Positions 49,776 through 61,344 are shown, counted from the stretch's first letter. The stretch is 64,000 nucleotides of DNA from Limanda limanda (GCF_963576545.1 NC_083655.1:3673871-3737870), one strand, 5' to 3'. The notes: generated by a model from the sequence alone, not told the origin. Program-made: numbers and translations.

Positions 49776-52139
49776 TGATTCTCCTCTGCAATGCAAACTC
49801 AAAGCGCTTCTGGCCACGCGGCGCATCTGCTCGTGCTATTCCTGAGAATCATCTATCGCTTGTATCGCAATTAGGGATCAGAGATCTGAGATCAGGATCC
49901 CACATCAATATCTATATCCCCGTGTTTTGATCAGCGGAGACACAGGGAGTGGAAGGTGCGAGTGGGCGCGTGAAAAAAGCAATTCTCGCATTTTTTGTTG
50001 TTGCAAATTCGCCCGCACAACAAATGTGGTTTAGCGCCGGAGCTCCTTTGTGTAATTCTTCATCCCTGCACTGAAATGTGAGTACTACTGTATCATGCAC
50101 CATCCATCCGCCTGTCACGCCGCTCTACGTCCCTGCATCCATCATATTCCATAATGCACACAAGGTCATTCAGTGATGAAGGAATCTTTTAACTGGTTAA
50201 AAAAATAAAAAAAAACGTAAGTGCTGAACTGGGCCAATAAAGGCTCACACTCGATGGTGCAGCAGCATGATGTGTGCACGTGGGGGGGGGGGGGTTCTGT
50301 GCGCTGGCTTGTGGCTTTTATGCTGCCAAGGAAGGAGCATTTTCATTCTGCTCAGAAAGCAAAAGGCCTGAGGGAAATCAAAGTAAGCATTTCCCCTCAT
50401 TCCAAAGCACCACCTTTAATAGGTAGAGCGCCGCCCGAGCGTTCAGCGCTGTCCTGTGGACTGTGAACACACATCACGGCCAAAAGTGCCAATCTCCGCC
50501 GAAAGCCATAATTCTCTCCAAAACCTGCAAAAGAAGACGTTTTGCTGTTTCTCAATTTGACTCCAAACATGTATGTGTTGAGTCTCGTTATCTTCGGGAT
50601 GTAAGTGTGTTTACAAGCGGCCGCAAAAAATAACAAGCGGGCAAACGGCCCGGGCTCCCGTAGCAGCTTCTGTCAGAGCTCAGTGGTTCATGAATCATTA
50701 TAAACATTATGTGCTAAGTGAGTAAAACCTACCGGAGCAGTTAAGTAGCAGCTTGATTTACTACAGTACCTTTAAGGACAGGTTACCCAACTTTAAAAAA
50801 TGAACAGACCCGCTTGCTACACCCGTTGCACTTGCTTGTCCCCGGGGGAACTGTGTCTGGTGTGTTGCTTTGTAAAAGAGCACATTAATAAGGGAAGAGC
50901 TTGTTCCTTCATGTGGTTTAAGTGTTTCTGGAGGGCATCTGCCATGTCCTCCACGCTCTTAGGGGTCGGAGGTAGGAATGGTGATGGGATATGTCCCATT
51001 TCTTAATGGATACTCCACACAACAGGATTCCCTGGAAGGTCTGTACGTGGGTTGTTTCCCCCTCGGCTGATGTTGTACACAGTTTGCCGCTTCCTTTAGA
51101 AATGAAATAAACATTTAATAGGCGGCAAAAGCTGCGTCCTGATAGGCTGATGTCGATATCGAGGATGTTCACGGTCCTAAGTGGTGTTCTTGTTTTGTGG
51201 AGACTTAACGACTAAAGATGAACGTCTACAGCCACCGAGCAGCTTTGTGAGGGCCCAAAATCATCTTACTTTAATTAATCAATCACATTTTAATCCTACA
51301 GCTCATATTCAAATCAAATTTTGCCGCAGAGTGTGTGAAAGTTCCTAAACAGCACTACACCCAAAGTGTACCCGGGGCTAATGGTATGGAAAATGTATGA
51401 ATCCTTCTGTAACGTAAAATTGATGTATGAATTGTATTAATGCATAAAGGATTAAGTTGATTCTGCTGTGTGAGCCGTTAGTGTTTTGTATTAAAGAATT
51501 TCTCAGGCTTACATTGCAGCAGGAAACCAGCACATTGAGAATTACCATTAGTTCTGCAAATACTTACACAAAACCAGGAGGAAACACGTGTGGAGGGTTT
51601 TCAAAATCATAATTCAGCCTGGAAACGTGTGTTTGTCACAATTTTACACGAATCTCTAGAGTGGAAGTCGATGTGTTTTAAGTCTCGGCCAAAGTTCTGC
51701 ACGAACCAACTCGTGTCACTTTATTTTACAACCACATCAGAAGCTGTTCATTCTGTGTTCACGCAGCCTCAGCTGACTTCCACTCCGCTGTGCGTGTTCC
51801 CTCCACTCAGCTCAACCGGTGCCAGACCTTTTGTTTCCTGCAGTTTATTGAAGGAACATGTTCACGAATATAACAAGATGGGAACAACAGTGAAAAGTGG
51901 GAGAGCAGAACAAGCTGTAAAGAGGGAAAGAGAACAAACACTGTTTAGAAACAAACACACTGTGAAACGAGCGGCTGCAGCTCGTCCTGAAAGAGGTCGT
52001 TTCAACAGGACACTTTGTTTTTTCTTCCTCTAACATTTTACTGATCCTTTGCTTCGGCGCATCCATACGAATCTGAGCCGCAGTTCAGCATCGAACGCTT
52101 CAGCTCCACGGATTCCTCCTCCCGGTTCCAGCGAGGTTA
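49776..52139. other. Non-coding DNA
   Basis: A G13 run lies at 50282-50294. The longest frame is 147 codons (51590-52033, plus), with an Arg/Lys-rich end and no recognised domain. No RNA gene found. Sequence at 50800-51180 has several short opposing frames and no feature. Confidence 0.55.
50282..50294 (+). repeat. G13 tract
   Basis: Thirteen uninterrupted G residues. Confidence 0.97.
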
Positions 52140-52586
52140 ATAGCGTCCAGACACAGCAGCCATTAAATTAATTAAAACAAAAATAGAGTACGCACATAAC
52201 AGAGATGGATGGGGCTCTAGCAAAGATATTTACAGGTAACTTAATTACATTCACCAAATAAAACACATCTAGGTCACAAAGAGGAGAATTCTAAATAGGC
52301 AATTAAGCCAGTGGTAAGAGCCTTAATAAGGCAAGCAAAGTACATAAAACGAGGGGAAGTAAGTGAGTGTCAGTGCAAACGACTTTGCCTAACACTATTC
52401 ATCATGGGACTAAGTGGTAAGATGGTGTCAGGCTTCTAAATTCTAACAGCATTAATCCCAGATAGCAGGGCTCATGCCAGCCAGTATCAATAATGGCAAT
52501 AATAACTCATCCATCTGGAAGTCATCCAAACCCTGACTGGTTAATTACGCTTCCCTCATGAATATGCCTGCCTGGTTTTTAACAGC
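52140..52586. promoter_or_regulatory. Candidate conserved non-coding block (strongest by eye)
   Basis: About 440 bp without repeats, rich in TAAT cores: AAATTAATTAAAAC, AACTTAATTACATTC, GGCAATTAAGCC, GCCTTAATAAGGC (a near-palindrome), GCATTAATCCC and TGGTTAATTACGC. It also contains AGGTCACAAAG, a nuclear-receptor-type half site, and CTCATGAATATGCC. The block ends abruptly at the purine triplet repeat. Enhancer status is inferred. Confidence 0.3.
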
Positions 52587-52640
52587 AGGAGGAGAAGAAG
52601 AAGAAGAAGAAGAGGAGGAGGAGGAGGAGGAGGAGGAGGA
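52587..52640 (+). repeat. (GAA)n/(GAG)n purine triplet repeat
   Basis: An all-purine tract on the plus strand: GGAGGA, then about six GAA/AAG units, then about ten GGA units. Polypurine tracts of this length can form triplexes. Confidence 0.95.
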
Positions 52641-55230
52641 TGGTTGGGGGGCAGGGCGAGATGAAGGGAGGGAACAGTGGAGCTGAACAGAATCTGTGGG
52701 CCGGTTCAGAGGCGTCTGCCCGTCATGTGCTCTTGATCACGGTGACATCAGCTCCGGGGAACGCGTCTTATCCCAGCTGGTGGACGTCAGGGACCTTGGG
52801 CGTCTGCAAACATGACAAGAAGTCATTTATTAGACGGCAACCTTGACCAGCACATTGTCCCCCAAGTTGAAATTGTCAGTTCTGAGGGAAAAGGGCCGGA
52901 TCTCTGGCGGCGTGGTATGAATATATCCCAGAGCAGCGGGTGAAGGACGTGGTCAAGCCTGATGGTCTCCATTACCGGACACATTTGTAAACTAATGGAC
53001 GGTTCAAATGATGAGAGAGAGGTTGGCATAAAATGTCCAGTAGACGTGTACTCAAATACCAGGAAACAATTTGATGTGGGTAGTTAATAGTACTTCATAT
53101 TTCTACTCTGCTGCATTCGAAGGGAAAGGAGAAAGGTACTCAACAGTAAATCAAATCCAAATGCACCAATTTACACTCAGATAGAAGTATTTCTTCTTAA
53201 TATGTCTATTTTATTGATTCCCTGAGACATTAGTGAAAATATATCTTACAATTTTAAAGAAAATGAAGTCCTGGATCTGTCTCTTTGTCCTGGTTCAGCT
53301 CAAGGTTAGGTCAAGGTCGTCCACGCCCAAATTAAAGGGTTCTTTCTTGGTCAAGGTCCCGCCCCCTTCCACCATGTTTGAAGAAAATGGATAAAAGACA
53401 ATGAAAACAAAGAGGTAAATATTTCAGTTTCATGAAAACATATTTAACTTAGAGCTCTCGGAATTACAGACGGAATATAATTGCATTTAATTTAGCTGAT
53501 TATTCTGGATATGATGATATATAGAAATAGAAAAACCCTGCCCTGTGAAATACTTTACTACCTCTTGATGATAGCTGTGTCTTTAACCACACATGTAATT
53601 GTGTTATTGTCTCTTACCACAGCCTCCTATGTCCCAACACTGCAGCCTCTTCAATATAAAGTGTGTCACCACATCTGGCTTCCACAGCAACAGACACACA
53701 GCTCAGCTCCTTCTCTACTCTGCAGAATAATCCGGGCCCTGGCAGAGCCTTCACAAGCTCTCACCACCCAGACCTAATTCTATCCCTTAAAGTGAGTATC
53801 CCCTTACCTTAATCCCCCGCTGGAAAAGTAAAAGGTCTCCGTTCCCTAAAGGATTGGATCCACTAATTTTGTCCCCGGCTCTCGACTGAGGACACTCGTT
53901 GAATTCAACCAACTCCTCCCTCTGATTATTCTTAAAGGATGTTCCACGGTGCGATGATGTATAACTCGGCCTTTACCTTCCAACACTTTGAGCTTTTTTT
54001 AAATTTCCACAACAATGAGCATCGGACACGGCCTCTTCTCCGCCCGGCTCCTGACTCCACTTGCCCTTCGGTGCTTTTTACTTATGATACATTAGTTTAA
54101 CTGTGACTGATGCTTTGGTTGTTGCGGTCGGGAGAACAGTGATAACCGCCGAGCTGCGCTACAGCTGACCTTTTCTGTAAAAGGTCAGATAAAATAATGA
54201 AAGAGGTTCAACCCCCCCCGACTTAATGGAAACGACTGTGCGGATCCTGTTGGCAAGGTGTAAGGACGGCGTCATTAAACCCCGGCTCTGAATCCTCGTA
54301 CAGAATCCTCAGCGCTCGGAGAGATGCTGCAGCCTCTGATCAGGCTGTCAATTCATTTCTTTCCCTTTTAAAATATGTAACAATATGGTAAAAATATGCA
54401 TAGAGCATTTTCCTTGCAGTATTTTGTGCAGTCATTCCCGGGGAGAGCGAAGCAACACGACTCCACCGGTGCTCGACTCTGAAAACCTGGTCAAAACCAA
54501 GGGAGGTTCCCCCCCGCCGCGAGAAGGGAACCATTCACCGGCGCTCGTGTCATTTAAATGAATTATTAAGCCGTGACATTTTCAAGCACAATGAGCTTCA
54601 CGTCAAAGTTAACTTTTCCTTTTTCTTTCCGGAGCAGAATTTAAAAAAATAAAAAAATGTAATCATCTCGTATGCAGAACACAAGGTCGGCTTGGAACGT
54701 CTCCCGTATCTGGGAACCGTATCTGAATATCTTTATTGGCACAGTCCAAGCTCCGGCCGTCATTATCCTCGGCTAATTCAATTATGTTGACACGTTGGGG
54801 CGACACTGTTGCGTCGCTGCGAGACTTTCCAAGGAGGCTGTGATTTTAACACTCGTTGGAAGCTGTAATTGCGTTGACACGGCACACAATGAAAAGGTCA
54901 CTCCAGAAGAGAAATCAAATATTTGACGATTACGATTTCAAAGCTGTTTCATTTGACGTAACACGAGCCGACTCGCTGAGGATCGTCAGTGTTGCTTTAA
55001 AGCTGCTTATTGCTCGGCATCTGTTTTAATAACCACCACCGGTTTATCTCCTTCTCGTCCATGGATAGAAAAACACTGTGTGACTCTCACCTCAGGCAGT
55101 GAAGTGACACATCTCGTATCTCTCATGGATATTCCAGTTTGAAATCTGTCAAAGCTGTTAAGTAAACTGTGGAAAAACTGCGGCACATTTGCCTCATGAT
55201 CCGTCACCACGTTATAACAAGTGCACTCTT
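52641..55230. other. Non-coding DNA
   Basis: A C8 run lies at 54212-54219. Frames are 88 codons or fewer. Sequence near 54720-54990 (ATTCAATTATGTTGACACG) is repeat-free and enhancer-like. No gene. Confidence 0.6.
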
Positions 55231-55258
55231 ATTTCTAGATTTTTTAGAATCTAGAAAT
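55231..55258. repeat. Perfect inverted repeat (11-bp arms, 6-nt loop)
   Basis: ATTTCTAGATT (55231-55241) and AATCTAGAAAT (55248-55258) are exact reverse complements around TTTTAG. It could be a fold-back transposon relic or chance; no surrounding element was recognised. Confidence 0.85.
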
Positions 55259-56250
55259 CAGTACATAAAGCATTAAGTACTCAAAAGGCACTTCTGGCAA
55301 GAATGAGTGTTATAATATGGGAAATATATTTAAGTGTGTATTTACAGACGTCAGTATTCCTGATTGAAAATCAACAATTACTATATATTATATCACCTCA
55401 ATATGAACAGCTATGTACCTCTACAGATTGTCCAAAACATTTCCTTGTTCTTTCATTCTCATATTCATACATTCATATTCATATTCAACATCCTCAAGAT
55501 CGCTGACACCAAGATCCAACTTATTAAACATTAAAAAAAAATTGGATTTTTTTAAACTTTTATTATTTAGCGCTATTTTTATTTAATGATGAATATTTAG
55601 TTAATTAATTATGGGGTTTCTCTCTCGTCTATCAGCTCTGTGTTTCCTCCGAGTCGCTGTTATGACATCCAGCCACTAAAGGCCTTGAAACCTACAGCAC
55701 GCCTTCGAGTGGCTGTTAGTTAACCTGGAGGATGAATTGCTTTGACATCTTCACGGGTTTGAAATGACTTTCAGTCCCACTGCAAATGTTCATTTTCATT
55801 ATATAGAGATTTCTCTCCGATGCTGGAATCATGAGGCGGTGCTGAATATCCAGGTTTCCACGGCAGCAGCAGCAGCGGTTTCTGGGAAACATTTTTTATA
55901 ACCAACTCACATTAGCCCGTGGATACCTTCTAAGTGATAGTAGTTTCATTTCTACCCTCCGGTCAGGACTTGATTGGTTTTTTAAGACATTTGCATTTAG
56001 TAGGATATGTGGTTTGATATCTGCAATTGCAGAGAGTTGTTTAGCTCCAATTGCTAAAACAAAAATAGAGCACTGAGTTTGTCGCTCTCACACTCCGGCT
56101 GCTGATTGTGAGTTGTGTTATTTTTGGCGACTGAAGAATTCAGGTTTTTGTATTTTGTTATTCCTGACTGAAAATGTCAGTGTAATGTAATGCTAATGAC
56201 TTTTATGTTGAGCTTTGTGGAATATTTCCCATATATTTATGCAACCACGT
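55259..56250. other. Non-coding DNA
   Basis: AT-rich, with a CATATTCATA-type imperfect repeat at 55455-55490 and TTAGTTAATTAATTATGG near 55597. No gene. Confidence 0.6.
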
Positions 56251-56300
56251 ACGCACTCACACTCACAGACCCACACACACTCTCACAGACACACACACAC
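56251..56300 (+). repeat. Imperfect CA-rich tract
   Basis: ACTCAC, ACAGAC and ACACAC units are mixed over 50 bp. Confidence 0.85.
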
Positions 56301-57179
56301 TTTCTCAGGAGCAGAGAACTCACAATGAAACACTCTGCCTCAATACTTCAAAAGGCCCATGTGATACAATAAAGAAGAAGACGGCAGAGAAAATGTAATC
56401 GGCAGCAGCAGATTGGCTCCAAAGAATTCCTGATCTGTTTTTTGTCCTCAACTGCATTACATTTTGTCAGGTGGACAAAGTTGTCAATCAAGCTGGCAAA
56501 CCTATTTTACGTTGTCAATAGGACGGAGGAGAGAGAGTGTTCACTCCCTCAATAGAGGGCGAGAGATTAAAGTAGGCCAAGCAGAGAAGAGGTAATTTTC
56601 TGGGCTGATGTATTGACACTAAGACTCGATCATCTCCTGCCTTTGTGTTCCAGGTCGGCTCGGGGGGGCGGCCAGACCGTGGAGACACGAGGTGTCTGCC
56701 ACCTGACATGAGGGCTATTTCATAAAATGTATTTCTTTTCTATTTACTTCAACTGATTTGTTGTTAATTTCATTTTATGACGAGTAGATAGATGTGGGAG
56801 TTGTGGTGAAACTAAAGCTGATTTCAGCCTTGAACCGAAGTCCAGACGTTTTACTGAAGATTTCCAGAGGAGCCGGAGATCGTAAATGTTGCTCTCGTCT
56901 TTTTCAGGAACTTAAATGTTGGGAAACTATCCCTTGAGGCCGTTTGAGAAAACATCCAGGAGATGTCCAGCGAGTTGGTGTGTTTATGACAATCCTAACA
57001 TATGATTAATTGACAATGAAAACAAATAGTTCCGAAATAAACAGATTTAAGACGAAGATGTAAACTTGGAAAGACAACAAGATCCGAGAGCTTTTGGCAA
57101 AAGCCGACTTGTTAAAGTTTACCTGCATCAGAAAAACCTGCTGTGTTCACCTGTTCTGCTTCTGTCCTCATTCAGATGG
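56301..57179. other. Non-coding DNA
   Basis: No open frame above 64 codons and no repeat recognised. A GGGGGG patch at about 56660 is minor. Confidence 0.6.
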
Positions 57180-57430
57180 GAGCGTGCCTATATTCCAGTA
57201 GCCCTATATTCCCACAGCCCCATGTTCCCACATTTCCAATATTCATTACAAAATTAGGCCCTATGTTCCTACAGTTCCCACATTTCTACCCTTGCCTGGT
57301 AGTTAAGGGTTCACCATTCCGTAGCTGGCGATTTGAAGGAGCTAGCTAGCTTCCAAACTCTCTTGAGCTCAACACCGCTAACCCTAACCCTAATTTTCAG
57401 AAAAATCTACAAATGTGGGAACATAGGTCT
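57180..57430. mobile_element. Repeat-like block with inverted CCTATGTTCCCACATTT ends
   Basis: Several variants of CCTATGTTCCCACA occur between 57207 and 57285. AAATGTGGGAACATAGG at 57411-57427 is the reverse complement of the ancestral unit, so the block is bounded by inverted copies. Near the right side CTAACCCTAACCCTAA (57378-57393) is a two-and-a-half unit telomere-like string. I recall similar 'GTTCCCACA' blocks as dispersed repeats in fish but cannot name the family. A MITE or a decayed tandem repeat fits. Confidence 0.4.
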
Positions 57431-57640
57431 GACCCCATTCAGATTCCTCGTTCTCTTTTTGTCAACACCTCCCGGCTTCGGATTGCGACTCTGAATAACT
57501 CGGGTTCTTTCTTGCAAGCCACTGATTTCTGATTTGGCTTTGACTGACACAAACGATGCCGGTGGCTGGTGCAGCAGAGTGGCAGCTCCACTCACTTAAC
57601 TGGATGTGACACTTGGACTAGAGACGCAGCGGGGTTGGAA

Positions 57641-57677
57641 GGTGGGGAGGGGAGGGGTGGGTGGGTGGGCGGGGGGG
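57641..57677 (+). other. Strong G-quadruplex candidate
   Basis: Seven G runs of 3-7 bases (GGGG, GGGG, GGGG, GGG, GGG, GGG, GGGGGGG) are each separated by a single nucleotide. Single-base loops make this the best quadruplex sequence on the plus strand in the window. Confidence 0.75.
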
Positions 57678-58271
57678 ATGTGACCTATGATGTGTGCACA
57701 CTGACATTGCAAGACACTCCAGGAAGTTGTTAGCGAGACGCTGAGGGATTAGCGAATAACCTTTGATTAAGTGCACGAGTCCAAACACATTTCTGCAGAC
57801 CTCCCTGAGATCCAGGTCTGTACTACATCGATTCCACTGCTTAAATCCACAGTAACCCATTCATTACTTAGCAGAAATAACTTCTCCCGATGAATAATTA
57901 GAAAGCGGACATAACGCAGCAGGTGAAAGTGCCAAGAGGCCAGATTGCATGAGTTTGCCGCATGAGGGTTTAAGAGGCTGAGACGCGTGTTAACTATTCA
58001 TCGCATGAATATTCCATCAAAACTGTACATACTGATCACAAGCTTCTACATAACAAAAAGTGCAAGCCGAGCATGTCGAGTCAAACGGGTTCCTGCAATC
58101 TATTATGCTGCCAATAGGTGAACAGAAGTATCAGTACTGTACTATATTACTGTCTCTGTGCCGCGGTTTAATGGTGGTGTCAGCGTTTCTGTTCAAAGGC
58201 CTCACTTCGGATCAGATAAGCCTCTCGCTTCCTCCCCTTATTTGAATTCCCTTGAACTAGAAAATGGATCT
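57678..58271. other. Non-coding DNA
   Basis: Short frames only, up to 80 codons. No repeats or RNAs recognised. Confidence 0.6.
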
Positions 58272-58284
58272 CCCCCCCCCCCCC
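58272..58284 (+). repeat. C13 tract
   Basis: Thirteen uninterrupted C residues. A 106-codon minus-strand frame crosses it as poly-Gly and is rejected. Confidence 0.97.
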
Positions 58285-58544
58285 TTTGTCTATTGAGGAA
58301 GGGAAGCGAGATTCGAGAAGTGCTTTTGGAGAGAAACTCAGATTAATAACACACGAGAATATATATCCGGCTCCACTTGAAATTACTGGGATACGGGAAC
58401 TGCAGATATGATATAAGTGAGGAGTTGATCTGGTGTCAGCCACGATGTCACGAGTTGCTTGTTCGATCTGTACGAGGTTGTGATGAGAGAAATTAAACAT
58501 GAACGTGGGATCAATTCAGCAAAATATGGCTGGAAAACAAGCGA

Positions 58545-58700
58545 AGAAGAATCAGAATCAGAATCAGAAAGGATTTATTGCCAAGTAGGTTTACACCTAC
58601 CTGGAATTTTCTTTGGTAAATAGGTGCATACATTTAATATAAAGCATACAAACACAATAAGTACTTCACATAAGAAAGAAATAACTGTATATAAAACTCT
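58545..58700 (-). mobile_element. LINE 3' tail remnant with (AATCAG)n
   Basis: Three to four AATCAG units run into AAAGGATTTATTGCCAAGTA, GGTTTACACCTACCTGGAAT and TTTCTTTGGTAAATAGGTGC. From memory this matches the reverse complement of a very common teleost retroposon 3' end (TTTATTGGCCAAGTATG...ACAAGGAATTTG). The hexamer side is the tail, so the element reads on the minus strand. Left boundary is about 58545; the right one is uncertain. Confidence 0.55.
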
Positions 58701-58817
58701 TTAAGCAAATTCAGCTAAACAGCCTTGAGGATTATCTCTGAACAGCATTTCCTGTCGCTTTTAAAAAACGTTTTCCCTTCGCTGTCTTGCCAGTTTGAAA
58801 CAGCAGCAAATTACACG

Positions 58818-58828
58818 CCCCCCCCCCC
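58818..58828 (+). repeat. C11 tract
   Basis: Eleven uninterrupted C residues. Confidence 0.97.
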
Positions 58829-59345
58829 TTCCTTTTATCTCGCTTCTTGTCTTATTCTGTTCGCTGCGACCTTGAATGTTTTGCCCATTAAACCACCAAC
58901 ACTTTGACAAGTATCCATATCAGCCGCAGGGAGCTGATGCACAGAGATAATGAATCAATTGTTGCCTTTATCCGTGATCCAAAGGTACGATAACCCGGCA
59001 GCCTGCGAGCCGGTCCGCCTGAGAACCTCCCGGCCCTCGGGGGAGCGACTCCCGGCTCCGGCAGAAGGGTAAACTGATGCAGGAGGAGGTCACTGCTGCT
59101 GGGGGCTCAGCGTTTAGATCTGATGCTCCCTGGAAATATACAGCTTTTCTTTTCTTCTTTGCCATATGGTGCCGAGCCTGCTGGAGTTCCACATACTGTC
59201 CACATCAGGGGACGCAGATGTGGGAATTGTGTTTTTAACATCATGATATAGGTGGATTTCAATGATGGGATCTCTAAAAATGTGGAAAATGTCCATTGAC
59301 AAGACATCTCCTATTATTTGCCCCGGTAACTATACAATACAATAT
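58829..59345. other. Non-coding DNA
   Basis: A GC-rich patch lies at 58990-59110. Overlapping minus-strand frames (74 codons or fewer) have no domains. Nothing recognised. Confidence 0.55.
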
Positions 59346-59665
59346 TCACTGGCTTGTTATTATCAGTAGTGCTGGGCCATAAGCCTTTTATACGGACAAT
59401 ACCATCTTGCAATGGTAATGATGTCTTGAGCCAAACTGCACAGGAGGGATCTTTCATTGGAGTTGTAGTATTGAGGTCCTGCCCATATGTGTGGTTGACC
59501 AATCCCGAGTCAGTCTCAGCTGTCAATCACAACGTTCCACCTCTTTTAAAAGCATCAACTAAACGATTACTTATCAAAAACATAAACACGTGAACACTAA
59601 GAGGATAAGGCCAGCCACCAGGGGGCGATCAAGATGATTTGGCTTTGATTTGTGGAGCTAGTCTT
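59346..59665 (+). mobile_element. Teleost MITE, copy 3 (internal and core, best preserved core)
   Basis: The copy contains CAGCTGTCAATCACAACGTT, CCACCTCTTTTAAAAGCATC, CCAGCCACCAGGGGGCGATC and AAGATGATTTGGCTTTGATT in the order I recall from the long form of this family. The core at 59611-59645 aligns with copy 2 (CCACCAGGAGGCAATCAAG) and with copy 1 (GATGATTTGGCTC). Beyond about 59650 the right terminal repeat has decayed. The left limit is approximate, since no left terminal repeat is visible near 59346. Two opposing frames of 70-79 codons inside it are not genes. Confidence 0.7.
59615..59628 (+). promoter_or_regulatory. CTCF-like core inside MITE copy 3
   Basis: CCACCAGGGGGCGA fits the CTCF core consensus CCASYAGRKGGCR at all 13 positions; only the next base (A where S is expected) departs. 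The other two copies of the same element have lost it. Binding is inferred from the motif. Confidence 0.5.
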
Positions 59666-61327
59666 GTTTTGGTTGGGAGATCTTTCCCTTGCAAATACTG
59701 ATCAACGTCTAAATTACATTTTTAAGATCATCCTGATCATGCATTTATGAAATCAAAGCCAGGTCCATCACAGTAATGTGTAACCGTGAAAACATTACCA
59801 AGCAACATGTTGGATTCCACCGGTCATAACTGTGATTTGATCTGTGGAAGGAAACAACAGGTACACAGTAAAGAGTGATGATCATCTGTGGAATATAACC
59901 CCCCCGACTGATCTTGATCTAAGGAGGACGATATTATGTGAGAATAAGGAATCTACTTGTGTGACCAGAGAGGCTGAGCCCTCCGACAGCTCTGCCCAGT
60001 TAATCACATGAAACACGGCTACACATCCACGCGTTGCTCACGTCTCCTTTAATACATTTTAATTTCACGTCATCTTTAAAGCCTCCATCTCCTCCTGCCT
60101 CTGCACACGCAGCATCCACACGTACGGTCCCCGCGGTGCCAGGCTTCATCATTAAACTCAGAGAATCACTAACTCAACCATCTCCTGCTCCTAATACACC
60201 ACCGACACCGGTAAACACTCTGATTTACATTCTGATTTGTGGGTTTTTACGCTCATGTAAAGCCTCCACTCATCATGTAGGGGATATTAGTGACTCTTTC
60301 ACTGACGCCTATAAAAACTGACATTACGAGACGCGGCGTCCGTGAGGAGAAAACCAATCGCGGGCCGCCTCTTCCGTGCAGCCGCGGCCTGTGAGCATAT
60401 GGCGCCTTGTGTGGAACTCGCCTGCGACGTGAACATCTGCAGCAGTAGTCAATCAAGTTCAGTCAGTCAATTATGAACAGGGCTGGTGATTACGCAGGAG
60501 TGTGCTTCTCATGCAGAGCGTAACCCGGTGACTCACTCCAGTGTCTCCAGTGTCTCCAGTAGAGAGACGGGCGCTCGGATTTCTGACGACCCGTGAATTT
60601 ACTGATGATTCAACAAAGGTGCAGTGTTATGACTTCATCGTGCTCTGGATATTAGATATGCTACTTGTTATTGAGAGGTTATAATTAACGTCTGTTTGCA
60701 GGATGTCAAAGCTGCAGCTCGGAGGAAAGGATGAACTTTTTCCTGCAGCGCCACCTTGAGGCCGACATTTAGTCTGTCTTTATTTCCACTAGAGGTCTGA
60801 ACCATTCACCATTCCCTGATGTTTCCTCTTGCTTAATTTACTATATGTTCCAATCGCAATAAAGTACAATTTACTTATCGCTGCTTTTTCAACCGAACTT
60901 ACAGAGTTGACTCGTTGCTGCTAATTTACCATGTCAGCATATTTTGTATTCTAAATAAAGCACTGTGTGCGAGTATAATACATTCATTATTTACACAGCC
61001 ACTTGGGAATACACACATTATCTTATGAATTATGAAGGAACAGCCGTGACCTCACAAACACAAAATACAGCTTCAGATTTGCAGGGGTCGCTAACATCGA
61101 GCGCTGCACTGTAGAACTCTTAATGGTTCGAACAACTATTTGTAAAGCCAATATTCACAAATCACAATTTGTCTCATAATGATATATGCTGAATATATAT
61201 GCTATATTAAACAAGAAAGAAATATCTCTGTACGTATATATTTGCATTCAGATATTGTATGAGATGCTTAAAACATGAGACCTGACCCCTATAGTCGTTT
61301 GCATTTGCATTACTGCACAACCAAAAT
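59666..61327. other. Non-coding DNA
   Basis: A 9-bp tandem CCAGTGTCT occurs about three times at 60538-60563. Frames are 95 codons or fewer. AT-rich from 60780 onward. The string CAGGGGTCGCTAAC near 61082 faintly recalls a hAT terminal repeat but is isolated. No gene. Confidence 0.55.
60746..60761 (-). promoter_or_regulatory. CTCF-like motif, minus strand
   Basis: CAGCGCCACCTTGAGG reads CCTCAAGGTGGCGCTG on the minus strand. It fits CCASYAGRKGGCRSTR except at two positions, and includes the AGGTGGCGCT stretch common in strong CTCF sites. The plus-strand phrase AGCGCCACCTTGAGG is also one I recall from dispersed fish repeats, so it may be repeat-borne. Confidence 0.4.
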
Positions 61328-61344
61328 GGGGGGGGGGGGGGGGG
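61328..61344 (+). repeat. G17 tract
   Basis: Seventeen uninterrupted G residues, the longest homopolymer in the window. Read length here may be unreliable. Confidence 0.97.

Noticed and set aside
49416..49826. 136-codon Gly/Val-rich minus-strand frame
   Set aside because: It spans three C-rich low-complexity tracts that translate to poly-Gly and poly-Val.
51590..52033. 147-codon plus-strand frame
   Set aside because: No recognised domain. Length is within chance expectation, and a 73-codon frame opposes its 3' end.
57378..57393. Interstitial telomere
   Set aside because: Two and a half units is too short to call a telomeric array. Kept only as part of the repeat-like block.
61075..61100. 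CAGGGGTCGCTAAC resembling a hAT terminal repeat
   Set aside because: Single short match with no partner end or target duplication seen.
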